NCBI GenBank assembly: GCA_934643435.1
Contig: CAKUCJ010000076.1
Span: 1 to 6,215, forward strand
Length of the DNA: 6,215 nt
Source: an uncultured Collinsella sp.
GTDB taxonomy: Bacteria; Actinomycetota; Coriobacteriia; Coriobacteriales; Coriobacteriaceae
Reading direction: 5' to 3'
The notes beneath the pieces are model-generated. The model searched no databases. It was not told where the DNA came from and saw only the letters and a program-made list of their open reading frames with translations. This document shows, piece after piece, positions 1 to 4,643 of the stretch (the stretch's first letter is position 1; each line of letters opens with the position of its first letter). The translations under genes were made by a program, and so were the position numbers.

Positions 1-273
1 AGCCGGGATCGCGCGGTGCAGCGGCGCTTTGTGCGCTACGTGCCCTTTGGCGGCGGCTGCGTTAACGACACCATCATGCATCTGGCTACGAGCCATATGG
101 GCTTTGGCGGTATGGGCGCGAGCGGCATGGGGCAGTACCATGGCCGCGAGAGTTTCGATACGTTTAGCCATAAGAAGAGCATCGTGAGCAAGGCGACGTG
201 GCTGGACGTGCCGTTCCGCTACGCTCCCTACGCAAGCTGGAAGCGCAAATTCGTGCGCATGTTTGTGCATTAG
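1..273 (+). CDS. Aldehyde dehydrogenase, class-3-like, C-terminal fragment (5' end outside window)
   Basis: The last 90 codons of an NAD(P)-dependent aldehyde dehydrogenase, which oxidises aldehydes to carboxylates in the cytosol. The frame is open from base 1 to the TAG at 271-273, so the true start lies upstream. The GTG at 16 is an internal codon. Visible family signatures are VPFGGGCVNDT (window residues 14-24), the HLATSHMGFGGMGASGMG stretch (27-44), and YHGRESFDTFSHKKS (46-60), followed by a RYAPY segment (73-77). This order (GG-x-C/V-NDT, then G-x-SG-G-x-YHG, then FDTFSHxKS) is typical of the ALDH3 / bacterial long-chain aldehyde dehydrogenase branch. The catalytic Cys and cofactor-binding regions are outside the window, so substrate cannot be judged. 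The C-terminus is basic (KRKFVRMFVH) with no obvious membrane anchor. A strong hairpin begins 8 bases after the stop, so this appears to be the last gene of its transcript. Confidence 0.93.
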   Translation, partial: SRDRAVQRRFVRYVPFGGGCVNDTIMHLATSHMGFGGMGASGMGQYHGRESFDTFSHKKSIVSKATWLDVPFRYAPYASWKRKFVRMFVH

Positions 274-281
274 AAAAAGGC

Positions 282-315
282 GCCGGCAATACGAACAGGT
301 GTTCCTATTGCCGGC
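282..315. terminator. Bidirectional intrinsic terminator after the aldehyde dehydrogenase gene
   Basis: GCCGGCAATA (282-291) pairs perfectly with TATTGCCGGC (306-315). After one C/C mismatch the stem continues with GAAC (293-296) and GTTC (301-304) around an AGGT tetraloop, giving 14 pairs. On the plus strand only AATTT follows, which is a weak T-tract. On the minus strand the stem is followed by GCCTTTTT (281-274), which is better. It can therefore end the plus-strand aldehyde dehydrogenase transcript and is arguably a better terminator for RNA coming leftward from the 379-560 region. Confidence 0.75.
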
Positions 316-352
316 AATTTGCGTTAGACTACTGCTATGGGGCACGGATGGG

Positions 353-377
353 CCAACTCCCTTTAGAAGGGAATTGG
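353..377 (+). promoter_or_regulatory. Hairpin sequestering the ribosome binding site of the 27-aa peptide gene
   Basis: CCAA (353-356) pairs with TTGG (374-377). After a C357/A373 mismatch, TCCCTT (358-363) pairs with AAGGGA (367-372) around a 3-base TAG loop. AGAAGGGA (365-372) is the only Shine-Dalgarno-like sequence ahead of the ATG at 379, with seven bases between its GGG and the ATG, so this hairpin hides it. The 5' arm, GCCAACTCC at 352-360, is also perfectly complementary to GGAGTTGGC at 514-522, offering an alternative fold that would free the site. The pairings are read directly from the sequence. That they regulate translation is inference from how type I toxin mRNAs behave. Confidence 0.5.
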
Positions 378-378
378 T

Positions 379-462
379 ATGAGCGTAAGCGATGCTATTT
401 CGTTATTGGCGTTGTTGATCGCGGCTATCGAACTCGGCCTGTTTATCGGCCGAACGAAATAG
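379..462 (+). CDS. 27-aa hydrophobic peptide, candidate holin-like / type I toxin
   Basis: A short reading frame, ATG at 379 to TAG at 460-462. The product starts MSVSDAISLLALL, has one hydrophobic stretch (about residues 6-24) interrupted only by Glu18, and ends in a basic tail (GRTK). One membrane-spanning segment with a positive C-terminus, a length under 35 residues, and an 'MSVxxAxSLL' start resemble the Hol_Tox / TxpA-like toxin peptides of type I toxin-antitoxin systems, whose partner is an antisense RNA. The gene stands alone between a terminator (282-315) and the HIRAN gene, with a Shine-Dalgarno-like AGAAGGGA buried in a hairpin and a structured 3' region (to about 545). No promoter with good -35 and -10 boxes is evident; TGCTATGGG (334-341 region) is at best a weak extended -10. 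A chance small frame cannot be excluded, and the family assignment rests on recollection of the family pattern. Confidence 0.5.
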   Translation: MSVSDAISLLALLIAAIELGLFIGRTK

Positions 463-690
463 CCGCCCCCGCGTAAGCGAAGACGGCCACTTCTCACGAT
501 GTAAACGTGTACTGGAGTTGGCAAGACCCGCGGCAACGGGTGCCATCCGTCCCCTATCTTATCCGCAAGCGCTCTGTCATGCAAGCACTTCGGCGAGCGG
601 GCGAAAAGGTACTTCCGCGGGGTAAATATGTGTCCGCACGGGCTCGTAGACTTCTCAGTAAGGTTAAGCGCCGGGTATTCCGGCCGTTAG
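463..690. other. Structured region without a protein gene downstream of the small peptide
   Basis: No supported coding frame was found here. Frames that cross it are arginine-rich and lack a ribosome binding site. Structure is present close to the peptide gene. A CGC-GTAA-GCG mini-hairpin lies at 470-479. A larger hairpin (519-545) has TGGC (519-522) pairing with GCCA (542-545), an AAG bulge, and ACCCG (526-530) pairing with CGGGT (537-541). GGAGTTGGC (514-522) is complementary to the 5' leader at 352-360. This part is best read as the 3' untranslated region of the peptide mRNA. From about 590 to 690 only a small GCCGG/CCGGC hairpin (670-684) was seen, 6 bases before the AGGAG of the next gene. 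Confidence 0.4.
556..584 (-). promoter_or_regulatory. Possible antisense promoter opposite the small peptide gene
   Basis: Read on the minus strand, TTGCAT (579-584) and TAAGAT (556-561) are separated by exactly 17 bases. They match the sigma-70-type -35 and -10 consensus at 3 of 6 and 4 of 6 positions. RNA starting near 549 would run leftward across the 3' region and the peptide gene, and could stop at the 282-315 hairpin, which has its better T-tract on this strand. The spacing and termini fit an antitoxin RNA of about 270 bases. The box matches are modest, so this is only a candidate. Confidence 0.2.
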
Positions 691-700
691 AGGAGTTGCT

Positions 701-1027
701 ATGTACGAGCCTTCACGTGTTCTGTTGTCTTTCCATATCGCAGGTTTTCAGTATGCCGACGGCGCTTTGGTGCTGGGCGATCTTAAGGCTGGCGACAAGC
801 TGACGCTGTGTGCCGAGCGCGATAATCCCCATGATCCCGAGGCGGTTGCGATCTATTACGGCAAGACTAAGCTCGGCTATGTTCCGGGAAACGAGGTCGG
901 CCCGCTGTCCGTGATGATGTATTACGGGCACGAAGATGTGTTTGAGGCCCGCGTGCAGCAGGTTGCGCCCGAGCGCAGCCCCTGGCATCAGGTGCGCGTT
1001 GGCCTTTATGTGGCGGATGCCCGCTAG
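701..1027 (+). CDS. Stand-alone HIRAN-domain protein, 108 aa
   Basis: The whole protein is essentially one HIRAN domain. Visible landmarks are the IAGFQYADG strand (residues 13-21), LKAGDKLTL (28-36), the hallmark ERDNPHDPEAVAIYY (39-53; 'R-x-N-x-D-x-x-A-v'), and KLGYVP (57-62), followed by a beta-rich end. In eukaryotic Rad5/HLTF helicases this OB-like fold binds 3' ends of single-stranded DNA. Bacterial versions also occur alone or with nucleases and helicases. The present protein has no catalytic domain, so a binding or adaptor role at DNA ends is inferred. The ATG at 701 is chosen because AGGAG (691-695) precedes it by 5 bases. The next gene starts 18 bases after its stop, indicating a two-gene operon. 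No convincing promoter was found upstream. Confidence 0.85.
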   Translation: MYEPSRVLLSFHIAGFQYADGALVLGDLKAGDKLTLCAERDNPHDPEAVAIYYGKTKLGYVPGNEVGPLSVMMYYGHEDVFEARVQQVAPERSPWHQVRVGLYVADAR

Positions 1028-1045
1028 CCGCTAGGGGAGACTGCC

Positions 1046-1225
1046 ATGTTTGATGACGACGACCTGTTCGATCTGACGGATGATCCGTTTGAGTGGGACT
1101 TGCTGCTTGATGACGATGAGCTGGAGCAGGATCGCAAAAAGCTGAAGGATAAGAACGCGCAAGTCGACGTATCGAAAAAGAATGACAAGCGCCGCCGTGG
1201 ATTGTTTGGCGGGCTCTTTGGCTAG
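1046..1225 (+). CDS. 59-aa charged microprotein of unknown function, cotranscribed with the HIRAN gene
   Basis: ATG at 1046 to TAG at 1223-1225, preceded by a strong GGGGAG (1034-1039) six bases upstream and only 18 bases after the HIRAN stop, so it is very likely real and cotranscribed. The product is sharply segmented. Residues 1-28 are very acidic (MFDDDDLFDLTDD at the start, LLLDDDELEQD near 19-29). Residues 30-51 are strongly basic (RKKLKDK, SKKNDKRRR). The last residues form a glycine-phenylalanine tail (GLFGGLFG). No transmembrane helix or known domain was recognised. An acidic face followed by a basic patch could suit a DNA mimic, a chaperone-like partner of the HIRAN protein, or a ribosome/RNA-associated factor; none of these can be shown. 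No terminator follows, so read-through into the metallophosphoesterase gene is possible. Confidence 0.75.
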   Translation: MFDDDDLFDLTDDPFEWDLLLDDDELEQDRKKLKDKNAQVDVSKKNDKRRRGLFGGLFG

Positions 1226-1246
1226 GCGGTCCTGTTAAAGCGTCTG

Positions 1247-1252
1247 TATACT
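1247..1252 (+). promoter_or_regulatory. Possible -10 element of the metallophosphoesterase gene
   Basis: TATACT matches the sigma-70-type TATAAT consensus at 5 of 6 positions and lies 40 bases before the chosen start codon at 1292. The expected -35 region (about 1223-1229, TAGGCGG) is a poor match, so the promoter would be weak or need an activator. The alternative is read-through from the HIRAN operon. Confidence 0.25.
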
Positions 1253-1291
1253 TGTTTCAGTAAAACGCGTTGCGAAATGAGGACACAGACG

Positions 1292-1837
1292 ATGATGTGG
1301 TTTACCGCCGACCTGCACTTGGGCGATACGAATATCCTGCACGATATGGATCGGCCGTTCGTCTCGGTCGAGGAGATGAACCGCAAGGTTATTGACGCTA
1401 TTAACGAGTGCGTGGCTGCGGACGACCGTCTCTATATCCTGGGAGACTTTACATATCGCTCGCCCATGGCGGAGGCCATGCGCCTGCGTGAGCGTATTGC
1501 CTGCCAAAACGTCACGCTTATCCGTGGTAACCATGACGGCGATTGGGAAGATCCGGATGCACCGCACATTTGGGATGACGTGCGCGATTACCTGGAGATT
1601 GCCCCCGGCTATGCCAAGGGACATCGCTTGGTTCTGAGCCACTACCCCATGCTCAGCTGGAACGGTAAAGCGCGCGGCGCCATCATGCTGCACGGTCACA
1701 TTCACAGTAGAGGAGACCGCACCAACACGCGCAACCGTGACCGTGAGCGCCCCATTTGCCGCTACGATGTCGGCCTCGACGCCAACAACTACAAGCCCGT
1801 AAGCCGAGACCAGATCTTGAGCTTCTTTGGACTGTAG
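1292..1837 (+). CDS. Calcineurin-like metallophosphoesterase, 181 aa
   Basis: A small cytosolic metal-dependent phosphoesterase with the complete set of family motifs: D7-L-H9 (motif I, DLHLGD), G51-D52 (ILGDF), G79-N80-H81-D82 (RGNHDG), H117 (LSHYP), and G135-H136-x-H138 (HGHIHS). These supply the two-metal site, so it should be catalytically competent. The C-terminal YDVGLDANNYKPVS matches the usual end of the short single-domain members annotated as 'metallophosphoesterase' or 'hydrolase'. Substrate is unknown; relatives act on phosphodiesters or phosphomonoesters, including nucleotides. The start at 1292 is preferred because GAGGA (1279-1283) precedes it by eight bases. The in-frame ATG at 1277 overlaps that ribosome binding site and has none of its own. 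ATG 1295 is a close alternative. The stop is followed after five bases by the first copy of the palindromic repeat, which may end the transcript. Confidence 0.92.
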   Translation: MMWFTADLHLGDTNILHDMDRPFVSVEEMNRKVIDAINECVAADDRLYILGDFTYRSPMAEAMRLRERIACQNVTLIRGNHDGDWEDPDAPHIWDDVRDYLEIAPGYAKGHRLVLSHYPMLSWNGKARGAIMLHGHIHSRGDRTNTRNRDRERPICRYDVGLDANNYKPVSRDQILSFFGL

Positions 1838-1842
1838 CCCTC

Positions 1843-1881
1843 AAACCACCACGAAGGGGACAGGCACCTTTGTGGTGGTTT
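1843..1881. repeat. Palindromic intergenic repeat, copy 1 (terminator-like)
   Basis: AAACCACCAC (1843-1852) pairs with GTGGTGGTTT (1872-1881). The stem continues through G1853-T1871 (a wobble pair) and AAGG/CCTT (1854-1857 with 1867-1870), about 15 pairs around the loop GGACAGGCA. Bases 1856-1880 are identical to 2687-2711 in copy 2. It starts 5 bases after the metallophosphoesterase stop and runs into TTTTT (1879-1883), so it could act as an intrinsic terminator as well as being a dispersed REP-like element. Confidence 0.8.
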
Positions 1882-1902
1882 TTCCATAGATTGGAGCTGT
1901 TG

Positions 1903-2667
1903 ATGAAGCAACTGCTGATTCGTGCCGACGATATCGGTTATTCGTACGCCGTTGACCTGGGGATTGCCCGCAGTGTCAACGAGGGCCTGGTGCGCTCGGC
2001 GGGCTTGATGCCCAATATGCCCGAGGCTGAGCGCGGCTGGTCGCTCGTGGCGGATGCCGGCATTGCGGTGGGCCAGCATACCAACGTGTGTCTGGGCAAA
2101 CCGTGCGCCGATCCCGCGCTTATTCCGAGCCTGCTCGACGAGAACGGTCAGTTCCATAGCAGCCGCACGTTCCGTGATCATTTTAAGCGCGGCGAGGAGC
2201 TCATCGATTTTGACGAGGCCTGCATTGAGATTCGTACGCAGCATGACCGCTTTGTCGAGATCGCGGGTCGCGAGCCCGATTACTTTGAGGCCCACGCCGT
2301 TATGAGCAAAAACCTCAATCGAGCGATTTCGGCGGTGGCACAGGAGCTGGGCCTTAAGGAGCAAAAGGCGAGCTTCGACCCCACGGCCGTGGTGCACTGC
2401 GGAGACACCGATCTGCGCATGGTGATGCATTCGATGGAGCCGGGCTACGAGCCTAAGGACTCGATTATGCAGACGGTTCGCGAGATGGCCGATGGCGAGA
2501 CGGTCGTCTTCGTGTGCCATCCGGGTTATCTCGATCGCTTTATCCTAGAGAATAGCTCGCTTACGACCGATCGTACCAAGGAGGTCGATGCGCTGATCGA
2601 CCCCGAGCTGCGGGCGTGGCTCGAGGCTCAGGACGACCTGCGTCTGATCGACTACCGCGACCTGTAA
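1903..2667 (+). CDS. YdjC/ChbG-HpnK family carbohydrate deacetylase, 254 aa
   Basis: Members of this family remove acetyl groups from N-acetylated sugars (for example chitobiose or hopanoid glucosamine) using a divalent metal. The N-terminal LLIRADDIGYS (residues 4-14) is the family's 'ADD-x-G' metal motif, with D10 the likely ligand. G57-QHTNV contributes H59, and EAHAV (129-133) contributes H131, completing an Asp-His-His site. FVCHPGYLD (203-211) is the conserved C-terminal HPG block. Length is typical. The ATG at 1903 is chosen because GGAG (1893-1896) lies six bases upstream and because the family begins just before ADD. The longer open frame from 1756 overlaps the metallophosphoesterase gene and reads through the repeat. 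The exact sugar substrate is unknown. No PTS or glycosidase gene is adjacent, so the usual chitobiose context is missing. The gene sits alone between two copies of the palindromic repeat. Confidence 0.9.
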   Translation: MKQLLIRADDIGYSYAVDLGIARSVNEGLVRSAGLMPNMPEAERGWSLVADAGIAVGQHTNVCLGKPCADPALIPSLLDENGQFHSSRTFRDHFKRGEELIDFDEACIEIRTQHDRFVEIAGREPDYFEAHAVMSKNLNRAISAVAQELGLKEQKASFDPTAVVHCGDTDLRMVMHSMEPGYEPKDSIMQTVREMADGETVVFVCHPGYLDRFILENSSLTTDRTKEVDALIDPELRAWLEAQDDLRLIDYRDL

Positions 2668-2674
2668 AGATCAA

Positions 2675-2711
2675 AACCACCACAATGGGGACAGGCACCT
2701 TTGTGGTGGTT
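2675..2711. repeat. Palindromic intergenic repeat, copy 2
   Basis: AACCACCAC (2675-2683) pairs with GTGGTGGTT (2703-2711). The stem continues with A-T and A-T pairs, a T2686/T2700 mismatch, then GG/CC around the same loop as copy 1. Where copy 1 has a G-T wobble (1853/1871), copy 2 has an A-T pair (2684/2702), so pairing is kept despite base change. It starts 7 bases after the deacetylase stop, mirroring the position of copy 1. No T-run follows directly, so it is a weaker terminator than copy 1. Confidence 0.8.
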
Positions 2712-2730
2712 CTGGCGTCGTTGCCATTCT

Positions 2731-2748
2731 GGCGGCGGCGCCTTTTTT
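2731..2748 (+). terminator. Possible short intrinsic terminator or attenuator
   Basis: GGCG (2731-2734) and CGCC (2739-2742) form a four-pair GC stem with a GCGG loop, directly followed by six T (2743-2748). The T-tract is the best on the plus strand in this interval, but the stem is short. Lying after repeat copy 2 and 58 bases before the next start codon, it could end the deacetylase transcript or attenuate transcription into the DUF2130 gene. Confidence 0.35.
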
Positions 2749-2805
2749 GTCCGCATGGCGCGGTAGAGTGTAGGCGATTGAAATTTGCGTTCACAAGGAG
2801 CTGCT

Positions 2806-4563
2806 ATGAACGAGATCAAGTGCCCGCATTGCGGCGAAGTCTTTAAGGTTGATGCGTCCGGCTATGCGGACATCGTCAAACAGGTGCGCGATGCTGAATT
2901 TTCGCATGACCTTGACGAACGTGTGAAGACTGTCCAGCGCGAAGGCGAGCAGGCGCTGGAGCTCGAGCGTTCACGTTCTACGGCTGCCCTGCAAGAGGCG
3001 GAGTCTCAGCGCAACGCTCAGCTCGCTGAGCAGAAAAATGCTGCGGCTCAGGAGATGGCGAAAGAAGTTGCCAAGCGCGACGCCGAGCTTGCCGAGCTGC
3101 GTGCCAAGCTCGAGGGTGCTGCCGCAGAGCGTGAGAGCGCAAGTCAGCGTGCGGCTGTTGAGGCCCGTGCCGATGCTCAAAAGGAGAATGCTGAGCTCCA
3201 GCGCGAGATTGACAACCTGCGTGCGCAGCTGGGACGCAAGGACGACGAAGCCAAGCTTGCCGAGGCCGCGGCGCGTAACGCCGCTCAAAACGACCTGTCC
3301 GCACGTGATGCCCAGATTGCCGAGCTGCAGGCGAAACTCTCCGCGGCAGACAAGGCCCAGGAGATGGCGCTCGCCGCTGCGGCCGCCGAGTCGCAGCGCG
3401 AGCTCGCTGCTGCTCACAGCGAAGCCGAGCGCACGCTTGCCGACTATCAGGCGAAGGTGCAGGAGAAATTCTCCGCTGCAAAGGCTCAGTCTGCGCAGGA
3501 GGCAGAGGGTCTGCGCGCCCAGCTGCGCGAGCAAGAGCTGACGGCAAAAATGAACCTGTCGGAGGCGGTTGCCGCAGCGGAGCGTGAGCGCGATGAGGCG
3601 CGCGCGAAGCTCACGAGCGAGCTTGCGGTGCGCGATTCTCGCGAGGAGCAAGCCAAGGCTGCCCACGAGCTCGAGCTTGCACAAGCTAAGCGTGCGAGCG
3701 ATGAGCTGATTCGCTATAAGGACGAAGAGATTGAGCGCCTAAAGGACATGAAGGTTCGCCTGTCCACCAAGATGGTGGGCGAGTCGCTCGAGCAGCACTG
3801 TGAGACCGAGTTTAATCGCCTGCGCATGACGGCGTTTCCCAACGCGTATTTTGAGAAAGACAACGATGCATCCGAGGGCACCAAGGGTGACTTCATCTTC
3901 CGGGAGTGCGACGCGAGCGGCAACGAGATCATCTCGATTATGTTCGAGATGAAAAACGAGAATGACGAAACCGCGACCAAGCACAAGAACGAGGACTTCT
4001 TTAAGAAACTCGACCACGATCGCCGCCAGAAAGGCTGCGAGTATGCGGTGCTCTGCACCCTGCTCGAGCCCGAGAGCGAGCTCTATAACGCCGGCATCGT
4101 GGACGTGAGCTATCGCTACGAGAAGATGTATGTGATCCGCCCGCAATTCTTCATCCCGATGATCACGCTGCTGCGCAACGCCGCTATGGGCTCGCTGCGC
4201 TATAAGCGGGAACTGGCGGAGTACAAACAGCAGAACATCGATGTGACGAACTTCGAAGCCAAGATGGAAAAGTTCAAGGATGGTTTCTCGCGCAACTACA
4301 ACTTGGCGAGCAAACAGTTCGAATCGGCCATCAAGGAGATCGACGCTGCCATCAAACAGCTCGAGAAGACCAAGGACGACCTGCGTCGCAGCACCGAGAA
4401 CCTGCGCCTGGCCCACAACAAGGCTGATGAGCTTACAATCCGCAAGCTCACTTGGGGCAACAAGACCATGAAGGCGGCGTTTGACGAGGCGCGCGAGACG
4501 GCAACGGGCACGGGCGATGAGCCCGCCGAGGCCGATTCGTATGAGGTCGAGGATGCTGAGTAG
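2806..4563 (+). CDS. DUF2130 family protein, 585 aa: CxxC start, long coiled coil, nuclease-like C-terminal domain
   Basis: Three parts are visible. Residues 1-30 hold the family's conserved beginning, IKCPHCGEVFKVD then Y20 and IVKQVRDAEF, with a single CxxC (C6, C9), so any zinc site needs a partner. Residues about 35-315 are an Ala/Glu/Lys/Arg-rich, Cys-free coiled coil. Residues about 320-470 are the DUF2130 domain (GESLEQHCE, TKGDFIFRE, ISIMFEMKNEN, FFKKLDHDR, YAVLCTLLE, YVIRPQFFIP). A second helical stretch (about 480-545) and an acidic tail follow. D362 with E381-x-K383 after a beta-hairpin is the layout of a PD-(D/E)XK nuclease core, so nuclease activity is plausible but is inference; the family's function is not established. 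The start at 2806 is set by AAGGAG (2795-2800), five bases upstream. It appears to be a single-gene transcript ended by the 4584-4621 hairpin. Confidence 0.9.
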   Translation: MNEIKCPHCGEVFKVDASGYADIVKQVRDAEFSHDLDERVKTVQREGEQALELERSRSTAALQEAESQRNAQLAEQKNAAAQEMAKEVAKRDAELAELRAKLEGAAAERESASQRAAVEARADAQKENAELQREIDNLRAQLGRKDDEAKLAEAAARNAAQNDLSARDAQIAELQAKLSAADKAQEMALAAAAAESQRELAAAHSEAERTLADYQAKVQEKFSAAKAQSAQEAEGLRAQLREQELTAKMNLSEAVAAAERERDEARAKLTSELAVRDSREEQAKAAHELELAQAKRASDELIRYKDEEIERLKDMKVRLSTKMVGESLEQHCETEFNRLRMTAFPNAYFEKDNDASEGTKGDFIFRECDASGNEIISIMFEMKNENDETATKHKNEDFFKKLDHDRRQKGCEYAVLCTLLEPESELYNAGIVDVSYRYEKMYVIRPQFFIPMITLLRNAAMGSLRYKRELAEYKQQNIDVTNFEAKMEKFKDGFSRNYNLASKQFESAIKEIDAAIKQLEKTKDDLRRSTENLRLAHNKADELTIRKLTWGNKTMKAAFDEARETATGTGDEPAEADSYEVEDAE

Positions 4564-4583
4564 GGGATAGCATATAGTGCAAA

Positions 4584-4621
4584 AAGCGGGGCCGCTGGCG
4601 ATGTTGCCAGCGGCCCCGCTT
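4584..4621. terminator. Bidirectional terminator between the convergent DUF2130 and helicase genes
   Basis: A perfect 16-pair stem: 4584-4599 (AAGCGGGGCCGCTGGC) pairs with 4606-4621 around the loop GATGTT. On the minus strand the GC-rich stem opens into five T (4585-4581), an excellent end for the helicase transcript. On the plus strand it is followed by TTCGTTTCGTT, adequate for the DUF2130 gene. It lies 20 bases after one stop codon and 22 bases from the other. Confidence 0.92.
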
Positions 4622-4643
4622 CGTTTCGTTCCGCCACGCTGGG

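Noticed and set aside
198..476. A 92-codon frame overlapping the aldehyde dehydrogenase end and the small peptide gene
   Set aside because: It crosses the 282-315 terminator, lacks a ribosome binding site and is cysteine/arginine/tyrosine-rich with no family resemblance.
628..690. A 20-codon frame between the peptide gene and the HIRAN gene
   Set aside because: No Shine-Dalgarno sequence and no recognisable peptide features; chance frames of this size are common.
590..690. Possible tRNA or other structured RNA gene
   Set aside because: No cloverleaf, TTCGA-type T-arm or CCA end could be found; only a 5-bp hairpin at 670-684.
507..803. A 98-codon frame running into the HIRAN gene, with an internal ATG at 579
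   Set aside because: Strongly basic, no ribosome binding site, and it overlaps the clear HIRAN start by about 100 bases in another frame.
1277..1291. Earlier in-frame ATG of the metallophosphoesterase
   Set aside because: No ribosome binding site upstream, and the codons themselves contain the GAGGA that serves the ATG at 1292.
1756..1902. N-terminal extension of the deacetylase frame
   Set aside because: It overlaps the metallophosphoesterase gene and reads through the repeat. GGAG at 1893-1896 and the family's start point to 1903.
1789..2520. A 243-codon minus-strand frame opposite the deacetylase
   Set aside because: Antisense to a gene with intact catalytic motifs; it also crosses the palindromic repeat and the metallophosphoesterase end.
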